Positions 51,470 through 60,887 are shown, counted from the first letter of the stretch. The stretch is DNA of 64,000 nt from Rhizobium sp. Root482 (GCF_001426565.1 NZ_LMFA01000024.1:873-64872), one strand, 5' to 3'. Numbers and translations are program-made. Notes: a model not told the origin generated them from the sequence alone.

Positions 51470-53230
51470 ATGACGACCCATGCACCAGCCCCGGCTACGC
51501 TCCCGATGACCAGGGCAGCGGCCGAGAAGAAATATCCGGCGAAGATGCCGCGACATGGAAATGCGAGTGTCTATCGCATCGTGGTCATCGGCCTGCTTGC
51601 CATTGCCGTCCTGGCCCCGGTCGGACTTATCCTCTACCAGAGCTTTCTGTCGGCCGCCTTTTTCAGCCCGCGCGCCACCTTTGGTCTCGACGCCTACCGG
51701 TATGTCTTCACCGACAAGAATTTCTACGAAGCGCTCGCAACCACGACAATCTTCTCCTTCGGGATGGTGGCGATCGCCGTGCCGCTCGGAGCGCTGGTGG
51801 CCTTTTTGATCACCCGGACCGACATCAAGGGCAAACGGCTGCTCGAGATTCTGGTCCTCGTGCCGATGTTCATTTCGTCGATCGTGCTGGCCTTCGGCTA
51901 TACCGTTTCGGTCGGCCCGACAGGCTTTGTGTCGCTGTTCATCCGCAGCCTGATCGGTTTCGTGCCCTGGAATATCTACAGCCTGCCGGGCATGATCCTG
52001 ATCGCCGGTCTCAGCCATGTTCCGCATGTCTATCTTTACGTGTCGGCGTCGATGCGCAACCTGCCGTCCGATCTCGAGGAGGCCGCGCGTACCACAGGCG
52101 CATCGATCTGGCAGGTCTCACGCGATGTGACGTTGCCGATGGTTCTGCCGTCGCTGATCTTTGCTGCTTCCCTGAACATCCTTCTCGGTTTCGAGACCTT
52201 CGGCATTCCGCTGGTCCTTGGCGATCCGAACGGCATCATGGTTCTGACCACCTATATCTACAAGCTGACGACCCTGTTCGGCACGCCGACCTATCAGCTC
52301 ATGGCCGTCGTTGCCGTGGTGCTGATCCTGATCACGCTGCCGCTCGTCTGGGCGCAGCGCAAGCTTCTGCGCAATGCACGCAAATATGTCGCGATGGGCG
52401 GCAAGGGCGCGCGCGTCGCGACCTTGAAATTGGGCGGCAGCGGCCAGTTGATCGCCCTTTTCATCATCGGTCTGTGGCTGTTCGTCTCGGTCCTTCTTCC
52501 TATCGGCGGTATCGCCGTTCGCGCCTTCGTCGATGCATGGGGAGAGGGCGTCAATCTGTTCGATCAACTGACACTCGCGAATTTCGACCATCTTCTCGAA
52601 GTGCCCAGCCTGGTGCGCGGCATCGTCAACACCGTCATCCTGTCGGTTGTTGGCGGCGCGGTTGCCGTCGGCATCTATCTGATGGTCGGACTTGCCGGGC
52701 ATCGCAACTGGGGGGCCTCGAATACACTTCTGGACTATATCGTCCTCCTGCCCCGCGCCCTTCCGGGCCTCGTCATCGGCCTTGCTTTCTTCTGGGTGTT
52801 CCTGTTCGTGCCGTTCCTGACGCCGTTGCGTCCGACGCTTGTCAGCATCTTCGTCGCCTATGTTGTCGTCGGCCTGTCCTATGGCCTGCGTCTCCTGCAG
52901 GGAACGCTGCTTCAGGTCGCCCCCGAGCTCGAGGAATCGGCCCGCACGACAGGTGCCACCATCGGCCGTACCTGGAGGGACGTGGTCATACCCATCGTCC
53001 GTCCCGGCCTTGCCGGTGCCTGGGCCCTGATCATGATCATCTTCCTTCGCGAATACGCGACGGGTGTCTACCTGATGGGTGCCGGAACCGAAGTGATCGG
53101 ATCGCTGATGGTCTCGCTCCTGCAGACCGGAGCGATGAACACGATCGCCGCGCTCGCCCTCATCAGTGTTGTTTTGACCGGCGCAGGCCTCGCACTCGCC
53201 CTTCGACTGGGAGCAAAAATCCATGACTGA
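51470..53230 (+). CDS. Ferric-type ABC transporter permease, fused double domain
   Basis: This 586-residue membrane protein contains two BPD permease domains, each with six helices and an EAA loop: DLEEAARTTGASIWQVSRDVTLPMVLP near residue 200 and ELEESARTTGATIGRTWRDVVIPIVRPG near 490. One chain therefore makes the whole channel, as in FbpB/AfuB-like systems. I start at ATG 51470, with GAGAGG before it; an ATG five codons upstream lacks a site. It overlaps the ATPase gene by eight bases. Confidence 0.9.
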   Translation: MTTHAPAPATLPMTRAAAEKKYPAKMPRHGNASVYRIVVIGLLAIAVLAPVGLILYQSFLSAAFFSPRATFGLDAYRYVFTDKNFYEALATTTIFSFGMVAIAVPLGALVAFLITRTDIKGKRLLEILVLVPMFISSIVLAFGYTVSVGPTGFVSLFIRSLIGFVPWNIYSLPGMILIAGLSHVPHVYLYVSASMRNLPSDLEEAARTTGASIWQVSRDVTLPMVLPSLIFAASLNILLGFETFGIPLVLGDPNGIMVLTTYIYKLTTLFGTPTYQLMAVVAVVLILITLPLVWAQRKLLRNARKYVAMGGKGARVATLKLGGSGQLIALFIIGLWLFVSVLLPIGGIAVRAFVDAWGEGVNLFDQLTLANFDHLLEVPSLVRGIVNTVILSVVGGAVAVGIYLMVGLAGHRNWGASNTLLDYIVLLPRALPGLVIGLAFFWVFLFVPFLTPLRPTLVSIFVAYVVVGLSYGLRLLQGTLLQVAPELEESARTTGATIGRTWRDVVIPIVRPGLAGAWALIMIIFLREYATGVYLMGAGTEVIGSLMVSLLQTGAMNTIAALALISVVLTGAGLALALRLGAKIHD

Positions 53231-54299
53231 ACTCGTCGTCAACAACGTCCAGAAATGGCTGGGCGGCCTGCACATCCTGAAGGGCGCATCCTTCACCGCG
53301 GAACGTGGATCGATCGTCGCTCTGCTTGGCGCTTCCGGCAGCGGCAAGACGACGCTTCTGCGCTGTATCGCCGGCCTCGAGCAACCCGAGATCGGAACGA
53401 TCGTCATCGGCGGCAAGACCGTTCTCGACAATGAAAAGAAGCTTGCACTGCCGCCCGAGCAGCGCAATATCGGCCTGGTTTTTCAAAGCTACGCGCTTTG
53501 GCCTCACCGGACGGTCAAAGAGAATGTCGGCTATGGTCTCAAACTTCGCAACATTGCCCCGGCCGAAGCCGGCAAGCGGATAGAGGCGATCCTTGAGCGC
53601 ATGGGGCTCGGCCATCTGGCCGAACGCTATCCGTCCCAACTTTCCGGCGGCCAGCAGCAGCGCGTGGCGATCTGCCGGGCGCTCGTCTATGAACCCCGCG
53701 TCCTTCTTCTCGATGAACCCTTGTCCAATCTCGACGCCAAGCTGCGCGAAGAAGCTCGCTACTGGATCCGCAAGCTCATTCTCGACCTGCAGATCTGTGC
53801 CATCCTTGTGACGCACGATCAGGGCGAGGCCTTGGCCGCTGCGGACAATATCCTGCTCCTGCAGGATGGCCGGATCGTTCAGCAGGGCCGCCCGCAGGAA
53901 ATCTATTCCAATCCGAACAGTTTCTATTCGGCCGACTTCCTCGGCGCCAACAATATCGTCAACGGCAAGGTGAAGACGGTCGATGGCACGTCGGCCGTCA
54001 TCGGAGGCGAGGGATGGTTGTTGGACGGGACCGTCCGGGAAACGGCGGGCCTTGCGCAGTCACAGGATGCCCGCGCCGTCATACGCGTCGAGCAGATCAC
54101 GGTAACGGACACGCCGGCTACGGACGGGATCGAGATGCAACTTGATGACAGCGTCTATCTTGGCGACCGCTGGGAGTATCGTTTGAGCCGGGGCGATTTC
54201 ATCGCCAAAGCCCATGGAACCCGGCAGATGGCGACGGGCAAGGTCTGGGCGCAGATTCCCAAGGAAAGCATCTGGGTTTTCTCCGGCACCCAGAAATAG
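53223..54299 (+). CDS. Ferric-type ABC transporter ATP-binding protein
   Basis: This 358-residue ATPase of the FbpC/PotA group has Walker A GASGSGKTT near residue 35, the Q loop LVFQSYALWPHRTVKENVGYGL, signature [19 protein letters not shown], Walker B VLLLDEPLSNLDA, switch histidine LVTHDQGEA and a C-terminal TOBE-like domain. It completes the importer and is followed after 61 bases by the racemase-like gene. Confidence 0.92.
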   Translation: MTELVVNNVQKWLGGLHILKGASFTAERGSIVALLGASGSGKTTLLRCIAGLEQPEIGTIVIGGKTVLDNEKKLALPPEQRNIGLVFQSYALWPHRTVKENVGYGLKLRNIAPAEAGKRIEAILERMGLGHLAERYPSQLSGGQQQRVAICRALVYEPRVLLLDEPLSNLDAKLREEARYWIRKLILDLQICAILVTHDQGEALAAADNILLLQDGRIVQQGRPQEIYSNPNSFYSADFLGANNIVNGKVKTVDGTSAVIGGEGWLLDGTVRETAGLAQSQDARAVIRVEQITVTDTPATDGIEMQLDDSVYLGDRWEYRLSRGDFIAKAHGTRQMATGKVWAQIPKESIWVFSGTQK

Positions 54300-54360
54300 G
54301 TGTCTCTCCGGCGGTCCTTCATGCCTCGCGACCGCCGCCATCCTTCAATCTGGTGATTCC

Positions 54361-55026
54361 ATGACCCGACCACGCATTGCGCTCATACACGCAACGACCA
54401 TTGCCATCGATCCGATCAAGGCCGTGTTTGCGTCGTCCTGGCCGCAAGCCGAGCCGATAAACATTCTGGAAGATAGCCTGTCTCCCGATCGGGCAAATGT
54501 TGCGGATGTCACCGATGCGCTCACCGACCGGATCGTGGCGCTGACGAAATATGCCTGTCTGGCAGGTTGCGACGCGGTGCTTTTTACCTGCTCCGCTTTC
54601 GGCCGGGCGATCGAGCAGGCGGCAACAATGGTCAGCATTCCGGTGCTGAAGCCGAACGAGGCGATGTTCGAAGCGGCGATCCGCAAGGGCGGCCGGACCG
54701 CGATGCTCTATACTTTTCCGCCGGCGCGAGCGGGAATGGAGGCGGAGTTCCGGGAAGAGGCGCACAGGCTCAAGGCCGCCGCCGAGATCGAAAGCGTGCT
54801 CGTTGAAGGCGCCATCGAGGCGGTGAGGGCAGGGGATGTCGAAACGCATAATCGGCTTGTCGTTGCGGCGGCGGCACGGCTTGAAGGTTTCGACGCCATC
54901 ACGCTTGCCCATTTCTCGACGGCCCGCGCGCTGAAGCCGGTTCAAGGCGTCACGGACATTCCTGTTCTCAGCAGTCCGGATGCGGCCGTCGCCAAACTGA
55001 AACATCTGCTCAGCGAGAGGACTTAA
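54361..55026 (+). CDS. Asp/Glu/hydantoin racemase superfamily protein, second cysteine missing
   Basis: This 221-residue protein has the two-domain racemase fold: MTRPRIALIHATTIAIDPIKAVF, the first catalytic cysteine in CDAVLFTCSAFGRAIE near residue 80 and the C-terminal half GFDAITLAHFSTARAL near 185, where racemases have a second cysteine (LGC). Here that place is taken by AHFS. Two-cysteine racemases and maleate isomerases need both residues; single-cysteine members such as arylmalonate decarboxylase do not. The gene product may therefore decarboxylate or isomerise an acid rather than racemise an amino acid. It is two bases from the kinase gene. Confidence 0.8.
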   Translation: MTRPRIALIHATTIAIDPIKAVFASSWPQAEPINILEDSLSPDRANVADVTDALTDRIVALTKYACLAGCDAVLFTCSAFGRAIEQAATMVSIPVLKPNEAMFEAAIRKGGRTAMLYTFPPARAGMEAEFREEAHRLKAAAEIESVLVEGAIEAVRAGDVETHNRLVVAAAARLEGFDAITLAHFSTARALKPVQGVTDIPVLSSPDAAVAKLKHLLSERT

Positions 55027-55028
55027 AA

Positions 55029-56300
55029 ATGTTGCTCGGCGTCATTGCTGACGATTTCACCGGAGCGAGCGATATCGCCAATACGATTTCCAAGGGTCTG
55101 CCCGGGCAGGGCGGCCTGAGGACGGCGCAGTTTCTGGGCATTCCTTCCGCAGATGCGCCCGCCGATATCGAAGCGGGCGTTGTTTCGCTGAAAAGCCGGT
55201 CGATCCCGGCAGGTCAGGCGGTCGAACAGTCACTGGCGGCGCTCTCCTGGCTGCTCGGCCAGGGATGCAGGCAGATCGTCTTCAAATATTGCTCGACCTT
55301 CGATTCCACGCCGGATGGCAATATCGGGCCGGTTGCAGAGGCGCTGGCCGCTGTTCTGGGCGTCAGGGGCGTGGTGGCGTGCCCGGCTTTTCCGGAGGCA
55401 GGCCGCACCGTCTATATGGGGCATCTGTTCGTGAAAGACCGGCTGCTCAGCGAATCAGGACTTCAGGACCATCCGCTCAATCCGATGACCGATCCGGATA
55501 TCCGCAGATGGCTGGCAAGGCAGGCGAAAGATAAGGTTGGCCTTGTGACTGAGGATACCGTGCGACATGGCCCAGCTGCCATTCGACACAGCCTCGATGC
55601 AGCCGCCTCGAACGGCGAAACACTTGTCATTGTCGATGCCATATCAAGGGACGACCTTGTCGCCATTGGCACGGCTATTGCGGACAGCAAGCTTGTCACC
55701 GGAGGGTCCGGCATTGCCATTGGGCTTCCGGCAAACTTCATACGAGCCGGTCTTGCAGCCGGCAACTCTGGCGGCTCGGCGGGCGTGGAGGGGCCGGAGG
55801 CAATCCTCGTCGGCAGCTGTTCGGGTGCGACGCGCCAGCAGGTCGAGATACACAGCCGGAACCACCCCAGTCTTCCGATAGACGTCCATTCTGTCATGGG
55901 CGGAGAGACCACAGCGGACATGCTGCTGGAATTTTTGACCAGTCATCAGCGACAGGCGCCACTCGTCTATTCCTCCGGAACGCCGCAGGAGGTTGGAGCC
56001 TTGCAGAAGCGATATGGTCGTGAGGCTGTAGCCAACTGGCTTGACACACTCTTTGCCGAGACGGCGCAAAAGCTGGTGGCATCCGGCGTTCGCCGCCTCG
56101 TCGTCGCCGGTGGCGAAACCTCGGGTGCCGTCGTTTCCGCGCTCGATCTCGGCGCGCTGACGATCGGCACGGAAATCGACCCCGGCGTTCCCGTGCTTCT
56201 GTCGAACGGTGATCAGCCGATCGCGCTTGCCCTGAAATCCGGGAATTTCGGCGCGCCGGACTTCTTCGAAAAAGCGTTGGAAAGGCTGGCTGGCCGATGA
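55029..56300 (+). CDS. otnK: 3-oxo-tetronate kinase (four-carbon acid sugar kinase)
   Basis: This 423-residue DUF1537-family kinase starts MLLGVIADDFTGASDIANTI and has FKYCSTFDSTPDGNIGPV, FPEAGRTVYMGHLFV, HPLNPMTDPDI, LVGSCSGATRQQVEI and the C-terminal nucleotide site VVAGGETSGAVVSAL. It phosphorylates 3-oxo-tetronates made from D-erythronate or L-threonate, giving the substrate for OtnC. The overlapping downstream gene is otnC, so the assignment is well supported. The substrate may be a relative, since no erythronate or threonate 2-dehydrogenase (DenD, LtnD) is present in the window. Confidence 0.9.
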   Translation: MLLGVIADDFTGASDIANTISKGLPGQGGLRTAQFLGIPSADAPADIEAGVVSLKSRSIPAGQAVEQSLAALSWLLGQGCRQIVFKYCSTFDSTPDGNIGPVAEALAAVLGVRGVVACPAFPEAGRTVYMGHLFVKDRLLSESGLQDHPLNPMTDPDIRRWLARQAKDKVGLVTEDTVRHGPAAIRHSLDAAASNGETLVIVDAISRDDLVAIGTAIADSKLVTGGSGIAIGLPANFIRAGLAAGNSGGSAGVEGPEAILVGSCSGATRQQVEIHSRNHPSLPIDVHSVMGGETTADMLLEFLTSHQRQAPLVYSSGTPQEVGALQKRYGREAVANWLDTLFAETAQKLVASGVRRLVVAGGETSGAVVSALDLGALTIGTEIDPGVPVLLSNGDQPIALALKSGNFGAPDFFEKALERLAGR

Positions 56301-56944
56301 CCACCGAATCCAGGCTCCGCGAGCATATTGTTCGACTTTCTAAATCCCTTTTCGACCGGGGCTTTTCGGTTGGCTCCGCCGGCAATATCAGTGCCGCGGT
56401 CGAAGATGGAATCCTGATGACACCGACAAATTCATGTCTCGGCTTTCTTGATCCCGCGCGGATCAGCAAGCTGGACCGGAATGGGAATCTTGTTTCGGGC
56501 GACAAGCCCTCCAAGGAGATATTCCTGCATCGCGCCTTCTATGAAACGCGCCGGCAGACGGGAGCGGTCGTCCATCTTCACTCCACCTATGCGACGGCGC
56601 TCTCCTGCCTTGCGGATACCGATGCGGAAGACTGCATCCCGCCCCTGACGCCCTACGTGGTCATGCGCGTCGGTCGCGTCAGGCTCATCCCCTATGTGCG
56701 CCCCGGCGACGAGAAGGCAGGCGATCTCATTCGGGATCTGAAGGGCGCCTATGCCGCGGTGCTTCTTGCAAACCATGGACCGGTCGTCACCGGACATGAC
56801 ATCGAATCCGCCGTCTATGCGAGCGAGGAACTCGAAGAGACCGCCAAGCTGCTGGTCCTGCTGCGCGGCGCGCCGATCAGGTTGCTGACGGACGATCACG
56901 TTCAGGAATTGAAAGCCGTATTCGGCGAAGGACTTAAGCGATGA
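56297..56944 (+). CDS. otnC: 3-oxo-tetronate 4-phosphate decarboxylase (class II aldolase family)
   Basis: This 215-residue class II aldolase/adducin fold protein has GFSVGSAGNISAAVEDGILMTPT, the zinc pair VVHLHSTYATALS (H-x-H), the catalytic-loop ANHGPVVTG with its histidine and ASEELEETAKLL. In the known pathway OtnC converts 3-oxo-tetronate 4-phosphate to dihydroxyacetone phosphate and carbon dioxide. It overlaps otnK by four bases (ATGA). Confidence 0.9.
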   Translation: MTTESRLREHIVRLSKSLFDRGFSVGSAGNISAAVEDGILMTPTNSCLGFLDPARISKLDRNGNLVSGDKPSKEIFLHRAFYETRRQTGAVVHLHSTYATALSCLADTDAEDCIPPLTPYVVMRVGRVRLIPYVRPGDEKAGDLIRDLKGAYAAVLLANHGPVVTGHDIESAVYASEELEETAKLLVLLRGAPIRLLTDDHVQELKAVFGEGLKR

Positions 56945-56994
56945 AAACTGCCGACCTGGCCGCTGCAAGGCAATTGGCCGCGGAGCTTGGGTGA
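56941..56994 (+). CDS. Possible 17-codon frame between otnC and the aconitase gene
   Basis: An ATG overlapping the otnC stop (ATGA) opens MKTADLAAARQLAAELG and ends nine bases before the aconitase start. It could keep ribosomes moving to the aconitase gene, or be the remains of a deleted gene. It is too short for similarity; I give it low weight. Confidence 0.25.
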   Translation: MKTADLAAARQLAAELG

Positions 56995-57003
56995 GGCGAC
57001 GCC

Positions 57004-59655
57004 ATGACAGGGATTGCCAGCATCACCGTCAACGCCACCCGCTATGACATCATCGACCTGCCGGCCGAAGCGGGAGACGCGCTTGAGCACCTGCCTTACA
57101 TTCACCGGATACTGCTCGAAAACGCACTGCGCACGGCAGGCAAGGACGCCGGCCTGGCAAGGCAGGCCATTCTCGACTGGCTGGAAACAGGCACGAGCGA
57201 GAAGGAAATCCCGTTTCTTCCCGGCCGGGTGCTGATGCATGATACGACCTGTGGCCCGGCGCTGGTGGATATCGCCGGAATGCGTTCGGCGCTTGCCGAA
57301 GCCGGAGGAGACCCGCGGCTCCTGAATCCTGTCGTTCCGGTCGATGTTTCCACCGACCATTCCATCGGGGTCGATGTGTTCGGAGAACCGGGTGCGCTGG
57401 AGCGCAACATGGCGCGTGAATTCCAGCGCAATGCCGAGCGCTACCGGTTCATGAAATGGGCGACCAACACGCTTGATGGTTTTCGGGTTCACCCGCCCGG
57501 AACCGGCATCATGCATACCCTCAATCTCGAAAAGCTGGCGACGGTCGTCACGAGCGGGGAGAGTGGCGGCAGGCTCTGGGCAATGCCGGACACGCTGATC
57601 GGAACAGACAGCCATACGCCGATGGTCAACGGCATCGGTGTTCTCGCCTGGGGTGTCGGCGGGCTGGAGGCGGAAAGCGTCTTGTTCGGCATGCCTGTTT
57701 CGCTGCGCGTGCCCGATGTGGTGGGCGTGCGCCTGAGCGGTCATCTGAACAACGGCGTGCTGGCAACCGATCTCGCTCTGGTCCTGACCCAAATTCTTCG
57801 CGGGATCGACCTGCAGGACAAATATGTGGAATTTTTCGGACCGGGGGTCTCGACCCTGACGGCGGGGGACCGGGCGGTCGTCGCCAATATGACGCCGGAA
57901 TTCGGCGGCAATAGCGGCTATTTCCCGATCGATGACAGGACGCTGCACTATCTTCAGGCCACCGGGCGACCTGCGGAGAATATCGCCTTCGTCGAGCTTT
58001 ATGCGAAGCGCACCGGTCTCTGGTTCGATCCGCTTGCCAATCCCCGCTATACCAGCGTGATCGAACTCAATCTCGCCACGGTGGAGGCAAGCCTCGCCGG
58101 TCCGACCCGTCCCCAGGACAGGATCGCGATCGGCGATACCGCAGCTGCCATTGCGCCCATGAGGAAGAATGCGGCAAGAGAGGAGAGCGGTGCAGGACCA
58201 GATGATGGCGCCGTTGCCATTGCAGCCATCACCAGTTGCACCAATACCTCCGACCCGCGGCTGGTGATCGCCGCCGGGCTTCTGGCACGCAAGGCACGAG
58301 CCTATGGCCTGAAGCCGCCTCACTGGGTGAAGACATCGCTCGGGCCGGGATCGCCGGCCGCCAAGCGCTATCTCGAACGGTCCGGACTGCTGGAGGATCT
58401 GGAGGCGGTTGGCTTCGCCATCGTCGGCTATGGCTGCACGACCTGCATCGGAAATTCTGGACCGCTGACGGATGTCATGTCGCAGGCAATGGCGGAGCGG
58501 AATATCCTTCCGGTGGCGGTACTGTCCGGAAACCGGAATTTTCCCGGCCGCGTGCATCCGCAACTGGAAGCCGGCTTTCTTGCCTCTCCGCCGCTGGTGG
58601 TGGCGTTTGCGCTGGCCGGAACCGTCGATCTTGATATTTCCAGCGACACGATCGGCAGGTCGGCGCATGGAGAGGATGTCACGCTTTCGATGCTGTGGCC
58701 GACGAGCGGGGAGATCGACGAAGCGGTCAGCCAGGCCGTTAAGGCCGAAGATTTCTTGCCGGCCTACGCCGAAGCCGAAGCGAGCGCCGCATGGAAGGCG
58801 CTGAAAGCGCCGACAACGACGCTGTTTCCCTGGGATGACGCATCGACCTATATCCGCCGGCCGCCCTTTGCCGGCTTTGGCAAAGGCACGTTGCTCGGCA
58901 CATATGAGGCCCGGCCGCTCCTCGTTCTTGGCGACGATATCACCACCGATCACATCTCGCCCGCCGGAGCCATACCGGCGCGGAGCGAAACCGGCCGTTA
59001 TCTCGTTGCCCGCGGCGACAGCCCCGCCGACCTGAACGTCTATGCCTCCCGGCGCGGCAATTGGGAAGCGATGGTGCGCGGGCTCTTCACCAACCGAAGC
59101 GTCGTCAATCTGCTGGGACGGGACATTCCCCCAGGCGAGACAGTGCATTCGCCATCCGACGAGATCATGTCTCTGCCGGATGCGGCGGAGCGTTATCGAG
59201 CCGAGGGTCGATCCGTGGTGATCGTCGCCGGCGAGCGATACGGCATGGGCTCGTCCCGCGACTGGGCGGCAAAGGGCGTTTCCCTGCTTCATGTCCGCGC
59301 CGTGCTGGCGACAAGCTTCGAGCGGATCCACCGGTCAAATCTGGTGGGCATGGGTATTCTGCCCATGCGGCTGCCGCCCGATCTGGGTCCACGGCAGCTC
59401 GATCTCAAGCCCGGCGACACAATCCTTATCCGTGCGGACTGTGATGACATCTCGCCGCGCTGCGAAGTGCAGGTTTCGGTCCGTCGTTCGAATGGCAGCC
59501 TGTCTACGTTCAAGGCGATGGCGGCGGTCGAAACCAGCGCCGAGGTCGAAATCCTGAAGCAGGGCGGAATCCTGCCGCTCATCCTGAGAGGCAAGTTGCC
59601 GTCGGCTCGCGTCGGCAAGGACAGGGATCTGGTTGATCTCCCCGCCGCCCGTTAA
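57004..59655 (+). CDS. Aconitase family hydratase (AcnA type), probably a second copy
   Basis: This 883-residue protein has the full aconitase A layout. The three cluster cysteines are C412 (ITSCTNTSDP), C478 and C481 (GCTTCIGNSG), with the standard 66-residue spacing; GTDSHTPMVNGIGVLAWGVGGLEAE and the swivel-domain GERYGMGSSRDWAAKG are intact. It isomerises citrate or a related tri- or dicarboxylate through its alkene. It is the last gene of a transport and acid-sugar operon, while housekeeping aconitase is normally monocistronic, so this copy is probably pathway-specific. Substrates such as a methylated or hydroxylated citrate are possible. Confidence 0.9.
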   Translation: MTGIASITVNATRYDIIDLPAEAGDALEHLPYIHRILLENALRTAGKDAGLARQAILDWLETGTSEKEIPFLPGRVLMHDTTCGPALVDIAGMRSALAEAGGDPRLLNPVVPVDVSTDHSIGVDVFGEPGALERNMAREFQRNAERYRFMKWATNTLDGFRVHPPGTGIMHTLNLEKLATVVTSGESGGRLWAMPDTLIGTDSHTPMVNGIGVLAWGVGGLEAESVLFGMPVSLRVPDVVGVRLSGHLNNGVLATDLALVLTQILRGIDLQDKYVEFFGPGVSTLTAGDRAVVANMTPEFGGNSGYFPIDDRTLHYLQATGRPAENIAFVELYAKRTGLWFDPLANPRYTSVIELNLATVEASLAGPTRPQDRIAIGDTAAAIAPMRKNAAREESGAGPDDGAVAIAAITSCTNTSDPRLVIAAGLLARKARAYGLKPPHWVKTSLGPGSPAAKRYLERSGLLEDLEAVGFAIVGYGCTTCIGNSGPLTDVMSQAMAERNILPVAVLSGNRNFPGRVHPQLEAGFLASPPLVVAFALAGTVDLDISSDTIGRSAHGEDVTLSMLWPTSGEIDEAVSQAVKAEDFLPAYAEAEASAAWKALKAPTTTLFPWDDASTYIRRPPFAGFGKGTLLGTYEARPLLVLGDDITTDHISPAGAIPARSETGRYLVARGDSPADLNVYASRRGNWEAMVRGLFTNRSVVNLLGRDIPPGETVHSPSDEIMSLPDAAERYRAEGRSVVIVAGERYGMGSSRDWAAKGVSLLHVRAVLATSFERIHRSNLVGMGILPMRLPPDLGPRQLDLKPGDTILIRADCDDISPRCEVQVSVRRSNGSLSTFKAMAAVETSAEVEILKQGGILPLILRGKLPSARVGKDRDLVDLPAAR

Positions 59656-59690
59656 GCGGTCGAGTGTCGGCTGGATCGATGGATCGTTGC

Positions 59691-60887
59691 TCATGCACCC
59701 CGTGACAGGACCTGATCAGGCGAACGTCCGACGATCTCCTGATATTTGCCGGGATCGGTCGCGCCCTCCGTGTTGACGAGGAAAATGCGGGATTCGGCGC
59801 CGATGGCAAGGGCCGTCCTGATTTCGGGATCGGCGGTGGCCTTGAGGAACCCGGCAAGGCCGACGCCGCCGCTTTCGCCCGCGACAAGGGCCGGATCCGT
59901 TGCGAGCGGATCGGCAAGACGCCGCATCACCGCGATGGCGTCGTCCTCGTCGACGGTCATGAAGGCATCGGCGACGCGCGACAGGATGCGCCAGGCGACG
60001 AGCGATGGTTCGTAACATTCCAGCATGGCCATGATCGTCGGTTCGACATGCCGCACGGTCACGGGACGGCCGGCCCGCGCCGTCTCGAACAGGCAGGCGG
60101 CACGGGCCGGGTCGACGACGGTAAAGACAGGACGCTGCTCCTTAAACGCGATCGCCAGATGGCCGGCAACCGCAGCGGCGATGCCGCCGACACCGGACTG
60201 GATAAAAACATGCGTCGGCGGCGCCGGCATCTGCCGCAGCGCCTCGCGCACCAGCGCCGTATAGCCTTGCATCACCAGGCCGGGAATGCGCTCATAGCCC
60301 GGCCAGGAGGTGTCGGAGAGGATGATCCATCTGCGCTCACCGGCAATATGCGCGGCCTCTTTCACGGAATCATCGTAGTTTCCGGCGACGCGGATGATCT
60401 CGGCGCCGAACCGCGCGATCGCCGCCACGCGCTCGTCGCTGACGCCGGCATGGACGAAGATCGCGGAACGGGCGCCGACGAGGTCGGCACCCTGAGCGAC
60501 GGAACGGCCGTGGTTGCCGTCGGTGGCACAGGCAAAGGTCATGGTCCTGGCGATCCTGCGAATGTCAGGTGTATGAAGCTCGTCCATATCGACCGGCCGC
60601 CCCAATCGCGTTCGCGCCTCTTCGAGAACGAGCCGGATGACGGCATAGGCGCCGCCAAGCGCCTTGAAGCTGCCGAGCCCCAGTCGCTGTCCTTCATCCT
60701 TCATGTGAATGGCCGCGACATGCGTAGCCGCCGCAAGGGCCGGGAGGGAGACAAGCGGTGTTTCGGCATGCCGGTCACGGTAGCGGAGGTGACGTTCCAC
60801 GCCCGCCGCAGCGTCGAGGCCGAGAAGATCGGCATCACCAGGCTGGAGCGGAGATCGATAATCCGCATGGGTGTTGAGAATGAACAT
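59691..60887 (-). CDS. dpaL: Diaminopropionate ammonia-lyase (fold-type II PLP enzyme)
   Basis: This 398-residue enzyme has the DpaL pattern: ETPLVSLPALA, HMKDEGQRLGLGSFKALGGAYAV with Schiff-base lysine K75, FACATDGNHGRSVA, SGVGGIAAAVAGH (phosphate loop) and GESGGVGLAGF. It removes both amino groups of 2,3-diaminopropionate, giving pyruvate and ammonia. The start at ATG 60887, with GAGG before it, agrees with the family; a longer frame would add 27 unlikely residues. It is convergent with the aconitase gene and may belong with the LysR and importer that follow. Confidence 0.88.
   Translation of the reverse strand: MFILNTHADYRSPLQPGDADLLGLDAAAGVERHLRYRDRHAETPLVSLPALAAATHVAAIHMKDEGQRLGLGSFKALGGAYAVIRLVLEEARTRLGRPVDMDELHTPDIRRIARTMTFACATDGNHGRSVAQGADLVGARSAIFVHAGVSDERVAAIARFGAEIIRVAGNYDDSVKEAAHIAGERRWIILSDTSWPGYERIPGLVMQGYTALVREALRQMPAPPTHVFIQSGVGGIAAAVAGHLAIAFKEQRPVFTVVDPARAACLFETARAGRPVTVRHVEPTIMAMLECYEPSLVAWRILSRVADAFMTVDEDDAIAVMRRLADPLATDPALVAGESGGVGLAGFLKATADPEIRTALAIGAESRIFLVNTEGATDPGKYQEIVGRSPDQVLSRGA

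Noticed and set aside
56902-59331. A minus-strand open frame of about 809 codons opposite the aconitase gene
   Set aside because: The plus strand carries complete aconitase motifs over the same span, and the antisense product resembles no family.
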